Origin: Caulobacter sp.
Lineage (GTDB): Bacteria > Pseudomonadota > Alphaproteobacteria > Caulobacterales > Caulobacteraceae
DNA: 64,000 bases
Assembly (NCBI GenBank): GCA_017744495.1
Contig: JAGIBE010000144.1
Location: 20,420 to 84,419, forward strand
Direction of reading: 5' to 3'
This document shows positions 56,829-64,000 of this stretch, one piece after another. Each line of letters opens with the position of its first letter. Position 1 is the first letter of the stretch. The translations under genes and the position numbers were made by a program. Below the pieces are notes generated by a model, which had not been told where the DNA came from, did not search any database, and saw nothing but the letters and a program-made list of their open reading frames with translations.

Positions 56829-59399
56829 TTGCGGCGCTACGTCCTGTTCCTCGCGGCGATCGCGACCCTGCTCGCCGGAGGCGGCGGCCAGGCGTTCGCC
56901 CGTTCGCCGCAATCGGCCAAGCTGGACGCCCTCTATCGCGAGATCAGCCGCGACGAGATCATGCCGCCGGCCCGCGAGAACGACGACATCGAGCGTGTCG
57001 GCCGCAAAGCGCTTAAGCAGCGCGGCGAGAAGCGTCTCTACGGCCTGTGGTCTGTGCTCTACGCCTACAAAAGCAACCAGGTGCAGCCGCAGTTCGACGA
57101 CTGGGCCCGCCGCGTGCGCCGGCTGGCCAAGGAAGACAACGACGCCGAGCTGTTGGCCCTGGTCGATCTGCTGACCACGGCCTACCGCCACGAGTCCGGC
57201 GGCTTCCGCACGTTCAACGACGCCGACTGGGTGCGCTATCTGGAGCGGTCGGGCCCGAACATCCGGATGATGGCGGCCATCGAACGCATCCGCACCTTGG
57301 GCCGCTCGGGCCAATGGGCCGACGCCTCGCGGTTGGCGACCGAGATCATGGGCCAGCTGGAACGCAAGGGCGACATCGCCCGGCCGCTGCTGGCCGAGGC
57401 CCACCAAGTGCACTCCTACACCCTGTCCTACATCGGCGATAAGGAAGGCGCGCTCGACCACATGAGCACGGCCGCCCGGCTGGACGAGGGCAACGCCTTC
57501 TACATGCGCAAGGTCGAGCGCATCTACGACATCGCCTACACCGCCGCCGAGGTGGGCGAGCTGGACGCCGCCGAGCACTTCGCCGGCGTGCACCACCACA
57601 TGACCCAGGCGGCCGGCGACCCGGACCTGAAGACCTGGGATCGCTATCTGTGCGCCCGCATCGCCAATGCGCGCCACGCTCCGGCCCGGGTGCTGAAATG
57701 CCTGGAGTCGGGGGCGTTCGAGATCGACCATCCGACCAATCGCCTGACCGGCCTCAGCCTGCGACTGCGCGCCCAGGCCCGGGCCGAGCTGGGCCAGGCC
57801 GAGGCCGCCCGCGCCGACCTTGACGTCGTCAAGGCGCTGCCGTTGGAGACCCTGGAGCGCGACCCGCAGTCCGAATTGCTGGTCGGCGCCTATATCGCCC
57901 TGGCCGAGCACCGCGGCGAGGACGCCTTCCGGATGCTGGACCAGTGGCGGCGGCAGGACCACGAGAACAGCCAGGCGGCCCTGTCGCGCAACGGCGCCCA
58001 GATGGCCTCGGCCCTGGAGACCGAACTGAAGTCCAAACGCGACGAGAGCCGTCGCCTGACGGCCGAGGTCGAGCTGAACCGCCGCCTTGCTCACGCCTCG
58101 ATCATCATCGCCATGCTGTTGGGCGTGCTGGTGCTGGGCGGGGTGGCCTGGGGCTTCTACCTGCGCCGCGCCTCGAAGCGCCTGAAGGACGCCCGCGGTC
58201 GCGCCGAGGCGGCGAACGAGGCCAAGTCCGCCTTCCTGGCCGTGATGAGCCACGAGCTGCGCACGCCGCTGAACGGCATGCTGGGCATGGCCCAGGCCCT
58301 GCGCGGCGAGTCCTTGGACGCCCGCCAGCGCGAGCAGGTCGAGCTGATGATCGACAGCGGCGACACCCTGCTGGTGCTGCTCAACGACATCCTGGACCTG
58401 TCCAAGATCGAGGCCGGCAAGCTGGAGATCGCCCCCACCGCCGGCGATCTGGTCGGGGTTTGCTCGCGTCTGGTCGGCGGCTACCAGCCGACCGCGCGCG
58501 AGAAGGGGGTGGAGCTGACCTTCACTGTCGCCGGCGATCCGCCGCCGATGCTGCTGTTCGACGCCGTGCGCGTACGCCAGTGCCTGGCTAACCTGCTGTC
58601 CAACGCCCTGAAGTTCACCGTGGTGGGCCGGGTCGACGTGACCCTGGCCTGGGCGCCCGATCCGCTGACGGGCCGCACGGCGATCTGCCTGACGGTCGCC
58701 GACACCGGCATCGGCATGAGCGCGGCGACGCTGTCCAAGCTGTTCGGGGCCTTCACCCAGGCCGACGCCTCGACCACCCGCACCTTCGGCGGTACGGGCC
58801 TGGGTCTGAACATCACCCGCCGCCTGGCCGAGCTCATGGACGGCGAGATCCGGGTCGACAGCCGCGAGGGCCACGGCTCAACCTTCACCCTGGAGTTTCA
58901 GGTCGATGTCGCGGCCGCCGGGGCGGCCGAGACCGGGGTTCCGGCCTTCGGCGCTCCGGACGAGGATGAGGCGCTCTCGCCCCTGCACGGCCGCCGGGTG
59001 CTGGTGGTCGACGACCATCCGGTCAACCGCCGGGTCATCAAGCTGTTCCTGGCCCCGTTCGACTGCGACCTGGTCGAGGTCGAGAATGGCCGCGAGGCCC
59101 TGGACGCCCTGGAGGCCGAGGCCTTCGATCTGGTGCTGATGGACGTCAACATGCCGGTGATGGACGGGCTGGAGGCCACGCGCCGCCTGCGCCGCGACCC
59201 GCGTTGGGCGGGCTTGCCGGTCATCGCCCTGACCGCCGACGTCATGCGCACCCAGATCGACACTTGCCTGGAAGCGGGCATGGACGCCCACATCGCCAAG
59301 CCGATCGACCTGCGCGACCTGCTGTCGGTGCTGGTCCAGGTGCTGGACCGGCGCGGCGCGGCTCCGGCGGCGAAGGTCGAGGCGGACGCGGCGGTCTAG
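56829..59399 (+). CDS. Hybrid sensor histidine kinase/response regulator with N-terminal exported helical (TPR-like) sensor
   Basis: TTG start; signal peptide, about 400 aa helical region, TM IIIAMLLGVLVLGGVAWGFYL, H-box FLAVMSHELRTPLNGMLGM, receiver FDLVLMDVNMPVMDG. Confidence 0.93.
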   Translation: MRRYVLFLAAIATLLAGGGGQAFARSPQSAKLDALYREISRDEIMPPARENDDIERVGRKALKQRGEKRLYGLWSVLYAYKSNQVQPQFDDWARRVRRLAKEDNDAELLALVDLLTTAYRHESGGFRTFNDADWVRYLERSGPNIRMMAAIERIRTLGRSGQWADASRLATEIMGQLERKGDIARPLLAEAHQVHSYTLSYIGDKEGALDHMSTAARLDEGNAFYMRKVERIYDIAYTAAEVGELDAAEHFAGVHHHMTQAAGDPDLKTWDRYLCARIANARHAPARVLKCLESGAFEIDHPTNRLTGLSLRLRAQARAELGQAEAARADLDVVKALPLETLERDPQSELLVGAYIALAEHRGEDAFRMLDQWRRQDHENSQAALSRNGAQMASALETELKSKRDESRRLTAEVELNRRLAHASIIIAMLLGVLVLGGVAWGFYLRRASKRLKDARGRAEAANEAKSAFLAVMSHELRTPLNGMLGMAQALRGESLDARQREQVELMIDSGDTLLVLLNDILDLSKIEAGKLEIAPTAGDLVGVCSRLVGGYQPTAREKGVELTFTVAGDPPPMLLFDAVRVRQCLANLLSNALKFTVVGRVDVTLAWAPDPLTGRTAICLTVADTGIGMSAATLSKLFGAFTQADASTTRTFGGTGLGLNITRRLAELMDGEIRVDSREGHGSTFTLEFQVDVAAAGAAETGVPAFGAPDEDEALSPLHGRRVLVVDDHPVNRRVIKLFLAPFDCDLVEVENGREALDALEAEAFDLVLMDVNMPVMDGLEATRRLRRDPRWAGLPVIALTADVMRTQIDTCLEAGMDAHIAKPIDLRDLLSVLVQVLDRRGAAPAAKVEADAAV

Positions 59400-59845
59400 G
59401 TCGCGACGGCCAGCTTCGCCGGATCGGTGATGCCGAACAGCGTCCGCATCTGGTGGCGCTTATCCAGCAGGTCTTCCAGACTGTACTTATCGAGCACCGC
59501 GATGAAGGCGGCCGTCGCTTCGTTCAGAACGCGGGGCAGGGTGCAGGCGGGGGCGATCACGCACGCGGTGCAGTCGACCAGTTGGAAGCCTTCCTCGGTC
59601 TGGCGCACCACCTGGCCTATGACGATCTCGCTTGCCGGACGGGCCAGGGCGATGCCGCCGTTGCGGCCGCGCACCGTGCGCACGAAGCCGGCCTTGCCCA
59701 GGTCCTGCACCACCTTCATCAGGTGGTTCTGCGAGATCTTGTAGAGGGCCGCGATCTCGCCGATCGAGCTCAGGTCGCCGTCGTCGCGCGCCGCCAGGTG
59801 CAGCAGCACCCGCATGGCGTAGTCGGTGTAGCGCGTCAGGCGCAT
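59396..59845 (-). CDS. nsrR: Rrf2 family transcriptional regulator, NsrR-like
   Basis: MRLTRYTDYAMRVLLHLAARDDG...YKISQNHLMKVVQDLGKAGFVRTVRGRNGGI; Cys cluster CTACVIAPAC; divergent from hmp. Confidence 0.87.
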   Translation of the reverse strand: MRLTRYTDYAMRVLLHLAARDDGDLSSIGEIAALYKISQNHLMKVVQDLGKAGFVRTVRGRNGGIALARPASEIVIGQVVRQTEEGFQLVDCTACVIAPACTLPRVLNEATAAFIAVLDKYSLEDLLDKRHQMRTLFGITDPAKLAVAT

Positions 59846-59934
59846 CGGGACTCCGGGTACGCACCCCCAAAAGGCGCGACTAAGGGTAATTACTTAAAAC
59901 CAGCATTTTCATTGCATGTTTCGGTGCGGGCTTA

Positions 59935-59957
59935 TAGATGCATTTTTGACGCATCAA
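59935..59957. promoter_or_regulatory. Candidate NsrR operator upstream of hmp
   Basis: TAGATGCATTT-T-TGACGCATCAA; GATGC/GCATC dyad matches the remembered NsrR consensus half-site AAGATGCATTT. Confidence 0.65.
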
Positions 59958-60006
59958 TTAGACCTGATCGTATCCCGATCACCGCAAACGACTACGGAGA
60001 GAGACA

Positions 60007-61215
60007 ATGGCGGCAGCGCTCAGCGCCGAGACGATCGCCCTGGTCAAGGCCACGGTTCCGGCCCTGGCCCAGCACGGCGAGGGCATCACCCGGGCCATGT
60101 ACGCCCGGCTGTTCCAGAACCCCGACATCAAGGCCCTGTTCAACCACGCCAACCAGGCCACCGGCGCTCAGCCCAAGGCCCTGGCCGGGGCGGTGCTGGC
60201 CTACGCCCAGAACATCGACAACCTGAGCGTCCTGCTGCCGGCGGTCGAGCGCATCGCCCAGAAGCACGTCGGCTACCACATCCTGGCCGAGCACTATCCG
60301 TTCGTGGCCACGGCCCTGCTGGGCGCGATCAAGGACGTGCTCGGCGACGCGGCCACCGACGAGATCCTGGGCGCCTGGGGCGAGGCCTATTGGTTCCTGG
60401 CCGACATCCTGATCGGCCGCGAGGCGGCGATCCGCACCGAGATCGAGGCCGTCGAAGGCGGCTGGACCGGCTGGCGCGACTTCGTGGTGGCCGAGAAGAT
60501 CCGCGAGAGCGCGGTGATCACCTCGTTCGTCCTGCGGCCCGCCGACGGCAAGCCGGTGATCCCGCACAAGCCGGGCCAGTACCTGACCTTCCGCTTCGAC
60601 CTGCCGGACGCTCCGGGCGAGAAGCGCAACTACTCGATTTCGGCCAGGCCGAACGGCGAGCGCTACCGCATCTCGGTCAAGCGCGAGGACCTGGGCGCGG
60701 CGTCGCGGTTCCTGCACGACCAGATCCGCATCGGCGACATCCTGCAGGCCACCCCGCCGGCCGGCGACTTCTTCCTGGCCGAACAGCCGGCCCGTCCGGT
60801 GGTGCTGTTGAGCGGCGGCGTCGGCCTGACCCCGATGATCAGCATGGTCGAGCACATCGCCGAGGCGCATCCCGAGCTGGAAGCCCACTTCGTGCACGGC
60901 GCGCTGAACAGCGGCGTCCACGCCCTGGACGGCCACGTCCGGGCGCTCGCCAAGGACCACGGCGGCGTCTCGGTGACCACCTTCTACAGCGAGCCGCTGG
61001 CGGGCGACCGGGCGGGCGAGAGCCACGACGTGGACGGCTTCATCACCATCGACTGGCTGAAGACCAACACGCCTTTCGCGGAGGCGGACTTCTACCTGTG
61101 CGGGCCGATCCCGTTCCTGAAGGCCTTCGTCCAGGGTTTGGCGGCCGCGGGCGTGCCGGCCGACCGGGTCCACTACGAGGTGTTCGGCCCGACGGCGGAG
61201 GCCTTGGCGGCGTAA
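60007..61215 (+). CDS. hmp: NO-inducible flavohemoprotein (nitric oxide dioxygenase)
   Basis: Globin domain LFQNPDIKALFNHANQATGAQPKALAGAVLAYAQNID then FAD/NAD reductase domain (RNYSISARPNGERYRISVKRE, LLSGGVGLTPMISMV). Confidence 0.96.
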   Translation: MAAALSAETIALVKATVPALAQHGEGITRAMYARLFQNPDIKALFNHANQATGAQPKALAGAVLAYAQNIDNLSVLLPAVERIAQKHVGYHILAEHYPFVATALLGAIKDVLGDAATDEILGAWGEAYWFLADILIGREAAIRTEIEAVEGGWTGWRDFVVAEKIRESAVITSFVLRPADGKPVIPHKPGQYLTFRFDLPDAPGEKRNYSISARPNGERYRISVKREDLGAASRFLHDQIRIGDILQATPPAGDFFLAEQPARPVVLLSGGVGLTPMISMVEHIAEAHPELEAHFVHGALNSGVHALDGHVRALAKDHGGVSVTTFYSEPLAGDRAGESHDVDGFITIDWLKTNTPFAEADFYLCGPIPFLKAFVQGLAAAGVPADRVHYEVFGPTAEALAA

Positions 61216-61223
61216 GTGTTCTT

Positions 61224-61246
61224 CCCTCCCCCTTGATGGGGGAGGG
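61224..61246. terminator. Bidirectional hairpin between convergent hmp and aminotransferase genes
   Basis: ccctccccc-ttgat-gggggaggg, perfect 9-bp stem; similar to the arm of the element at 22346. Confidence 0.7.
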
Positions 61247-61251
61247 GCCTT

Positions 61252-62403
61252 TTACCCCCGCGCCTCAGCCAACCTCTTCACCGCCTCGTCCAGCGTCTCG
61301 TCCGCCTTGGCGAAGCACAGGCGCAGGATGTGGCGGACCGGGTCCTCCGCGTAGAAAGCCGAGACCGGGATGCTGGCCACGCCGTGGTCGCGCACGGCGC
61401 GCAGGGCGAAGGTGCGGTCATCCTCGTCGATGCCCGAGGCCGTCAGGTCGACGTTCAGGAAATAGGTCCCGCCGCTGTCGAGTACGGCGAAGCCCGCGTC
61501 GCGCAGGCCTGTCGCCAGGCGGTCGCGCGAGCGCTGCAGGCCGGTGGGCATGGCCTCGAACCAGTCGCCGGGGTTCTCCAGCCCGAAGGCCACCGCTTCC
61601 TGCAGGTTGGGCGGGGTGGTGAAGGTCAGGAACTGGTGGGCGCCGGCCAAGGCCTTGGTCAGGGTGGGGGCGGCGCACAGGAAGCCGACCTTCCAGCCGG
61701 TCATGCCGAACATCTTCCCTGCCGAGCCGATCTTCACGCAGCGGTCGCGCATCCCCGGATAGCTGATCAGCGGCCGGTGCTGGCGGTCGTCGAACACCAC
61801 GGCTTCCCAGACCTCGTCGCAGACGGCGATCGCGTCGTGGCTCACGCAGAACTCGGCCAGCAGAGCCAGGTCCTCGTCGGGGGTGATGACGCCGGCCGGA
61901 TTGAGCGGGGTGTTCAGCACCACCATCCGCGTCCGGTCGCTGAAGGCGGCTTCCAGCATGGCCCGGTCGAACCGCCAGTGGGGCGGGGTCAGGCGCACCA
62001 GCTTCGGCACGCCGCCCGCGCGCTTCACCATCGGCAGGTAGGCGTCGTACAGCGGCTGGAACAACACCACCTCGTCGCCGGGCGAGATCAGGCTGAGGAA
62101 GGCCGCGGCCAGGGCCTCGGTCGCGCCGGAGGTGACGACGATCTCGCTTTCCCAGTCCAGGTCCAGCCTTTGGGTCCGGCCATAGTGCGCCGCCACGGCC
62201 TGGCGCAGGGCGGGCAGGCCGCGCATCGGCGGATACTGGTTCGTGCCGGTGATCAGCGCCTCGCCGGCCTTCTGGCGCAGCGCCATCGGGCCCGCGTCGT
62301 CCGGAAAGCCTTGGCCCAGATTGATCGCCCCCAACTGGCGGGCCAGGCCGCTCATCTCCTCGAAGATGGTGGTGGGCAGGTCGGCATAGACGGGGTGAAC
62401 CAT
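61252..62403 (-). CDS. PLP-dependent aminotransferase (class I/II; YbdL/methionine aminotransferase-like)
   Basis: INLGQGFPDDAGP, VVTSGATEALAAAFLSLISPGDEVVLFQPLYDAY, NTPLNPAGVI, IGSAGKMFGMTGWKVGF. Confidence 0.92.
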   Translation of the reverse strand: MVHPVYADLPTTIFEEMSGLARQLGAINLGQGFPDDAGPMALRQKAGEALITGTNQYPPMRGLPALRQAVAAHYGRTQRLDLDWESEIVVTSGATEALAAAFLSLISPGDEVVLFQPLYDAYLPMVKRAGGVPKLVRLTPPHWRFDRAMLEAAFSDRTRMVVLNTPLNPAGVITPDEDLALLAEFCVSHDAIAVCDEVWEAVVFDDRQHRPLISYPGMRDRCVKIGSAGKMFGMTGWKVGFLCAAPTLTKALAGAHQFLTFTTPPNLQEAVAFGLENPGDWFEAMPTGLQRSRDRLATGLRDAGFAVLDSGGTYFLNVDLTASGIDEDDRTFALRAVRDHGVASIPVSAFYAEDPVRHILRLCFAKADETLDEAVKRLAEARG

Positions 62404-62510
62404 GGCGTCCTCGAAAGCGCGTCGAGCCCTTGCCTAGCATGGGTCCCGCTATATCCTCACCCCATGCGCGATCCCGGGAACCATCTCCCCACGGCGGAGC
62501 TTCCTTTGAA

Positions 62511-64000
62511 GTGACCGACAGCGCCGTTCCAGCCCCGCCGCCTTCGCCGCCCTGGACCTGGTCGCACGGGCTGGCCTATGGCGCGGTGTCGATGCTGCTG
62601 GGCCTGACCCAGGGGCTGGGCGCCAACCTGATCAACAACAACCTGCCCTGGATCCAGGGCTCGCTGGGCGCCTACACCAACGAGTCGGCCTGGCTGTCGA
62701 TCGCCTACACCGCCGCCAACGCCACTATCGGCCTGCTGGCCGTGAAGTTCAGGTTCCAGTACGGGCTGCGCCTGTTCGCCGACATCGGGCTGGGCCTTTT
62801 CATCGTGGTGGGCCTGGCCCACCTGCTGAGCAACGATCTGCGTTCGGCCATCGCCGTGCGGGCGGCGGCGGGCATGGCGGCCTCGGCCCTCTCGACTCTG
62901 ACGTTGCTCTACATGGTCGAGGCGGCCCCGCCGGAGCGGCGGATCGTCGGCATCGCCCTGGGCATCGGCTGGGCCCAGCTGGCCCTGCCGCTGTCGCGCC
63001 TGGTCTCTTCCGACCTGCTGGACACCGGCCAGTGGCATGGGCTGTACCTGGCCGAGATCGGGCTGAGCGTGGTCTGCCTGTCGGCGGTGAACCTGCTGCG
63101 CCTGCCGCCCGTGCCGCGCGTGCAGATGTTCGAGTGGCGCGACTTCTTGACCTTCGCCCTGTTCGCCCCAGGCATCGCCCTGTTGTGCGTGGTGCTGGGG
63201 CAGGGGCGCTATGTGTGGTGGTTCGACACGGCCTGGATCGGCTGGTGCCTGGCCGCCGCCATCGTGCTGCTGGCCGCCTCGGCCCTCGTCGAGCTGCATC
63301 GCAAGAAACCGCTGATCCACCTGCGCTGGCTGACCAGCGCCGACCTGCTGCGCCTTCTGGTGATCATCCTGCTGTTCCGCATCGTGCTGTCCGAACAGGG
63401 CGTGGGCGCGTTCGGCCTGCTGCAGACCCTGGGCATGAACAACGACCAGATGGCCGGCCTGTCGTGGGTGATGTTCTTCGCGACCCTGGCCGGCATGGTC
63501 ATCGTGGCCTTCACGATCAATCCCGAGCACGTCAGCACCCCGGCCCTGATCGCCCTCCTGATGGTGGCCGCGGCCGCCTGGATGGACAGCCAGTCCACCA
63601 GCCTGACCCGACCCGAACAGATGTATCTCAGCCAAGGCATGATGGCCTTCGCCGGGGCGCTGTTCCTGCCCGCCGCCCTGCTGGCCGGCTTTCCGCGCGC
63701 CATCCGCATGGGCCAGGAGTACATCGTCAGCTTCATCGTCCTGTTCTCGACCGGCCAGGTAGTCGGGGCCCTGGGTGGTTCGGCCTTCCTGGGCACGCTG
63801 ATGACCATCCGCGAGCGGGTGCATTCCGACCACATCGTCGCCCGGCTCAGCCTGACCGACCCGAAGGTGGCCCTGCGGGTGAAGCAGCTGTCGGGGACCT
63901 ATGCCGGGGTTCTGACCGACCCGGCCCTACGCAACGGCGAGGGCGCGGCCCTGCTGGCCCAGCAGGCGACGCGCGAGGCCACGGTGCTGGCCTATGACGA
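62511..64000 (+). CDS. MFS transporter (3' end outside window)
   Basis: Open frame from GTG 62511 to window end: VTDSAVPAPPPSPPWTWSHGLAYGAVSMLLGLTQGLGANLINNNLPWIQGSLGAYTNESAWLSIAYTAANATIGLLAVKFRFQYGLRLFADIGLG... TM-rich; absent from the ORF track because it has no stop in the window. Confidence 0.85.
   Translation, partial: MTDSAVPAPPPSPPWTWSHGLAYGAVSMLLGLTQGLGANLINNNLPWIQGSLGAYTNESAWLSIAYTAANATIGLLAVKFRFQYGLRLFADIGLGLFIVVGLAHLLSNDLRSAIAVRAAAGMAASALSTLTLLYMVEAAPPERRIVGIALGIGWAQLALPLSRLVSSDLLDTGQWHGLYLAEIGLSVVCLSAVNLLRLPPVPRVQMFEWRDFLTFALFAPGIALLCVVLGQGRYVWWFDTAWIGWCLAAAIVLLAASALVELHRKKPLIHLRWLTSADLLRLLVIILLFRIVLSEQGVGAFGLLQTLGMNNDQMAGLSWVMFFATLAGMVIVAFTINPEHVSTPALIALLMVAAAAWMDSQSTSLTRPEQMYLSQGMMAFAGALFLPAALLAGFPRAIRMGQEYIVSFIVLFSTGQVVGALGGSAFLGTLMTIRERVHSDHIVARLSLTDPKVALRVKQLSGTYAGVLTDPALRNGEGAALLAQQATREATVLAYD

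Noticed and set aside
56811-58874. 687-aa minus-strand ORF antisense to the hybrid kinase gene
   Set aside because: Antisense artefact; low-complexity translation.
62457-63833. 458-aa minus-strand ORF at the window end
   Set aside because: Low-complexity Q/H/G-rich product; the plus strand is an open, TM-rich MFS frame that runs off the window.

Overview
The window reads as an ordinary, GC-rich, gene-dense chromosomal segment from an alphaproteobacterium, most likely Caulobacterales/Caulobacter-like (inferred from gene content and codon bias; no search was run). It starts inside tuf (EF-Tu) and ends inside an MFS transporter gene. Recognisable content: a MarR-controlled RND/MFP/OMF efflux operon, a TonB-dependent receptor, a phosphotriesterase-family hydrolase, a double-domain TetR-like regulator, two hybrid histidine kinases, fatty-acid/CoA enzymes, adenine/adenosine deaminase, a fused indolepyruvate ferredoxin oxidoreductase, an ECF sigma factor with a YciI/DGPF partner, glucokinase, a LuxI-type acyl-homoserine-lactone synthase with no LuxR in the window, ethylmalonyl-CoA mutase, tandem extensin-like proteins, nsrR/hmp and one tRNA-Met(CAT). 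I saw no CRISPR array, prophage, transposase or rRNA. The least ordinary material is intergenic: at least six long imperfect or perfect inverted-repeat elements of several families; a 34-bp perfect palindrome whose removal restores the reading frame of an ORF; an atypical stretch at about 27.1-28.8 kb where three copies of a CGACCC-N2-WGCGGAC motif separate short orphan genes; a 43-codon membrane ORF next to the tRNA that the ORF track misses; and a DegT/DnrJ-like protein that appears to lack its PLP lysine. No clearly new multi-gene system is evident; the candidates below are leads, not demonstrations.
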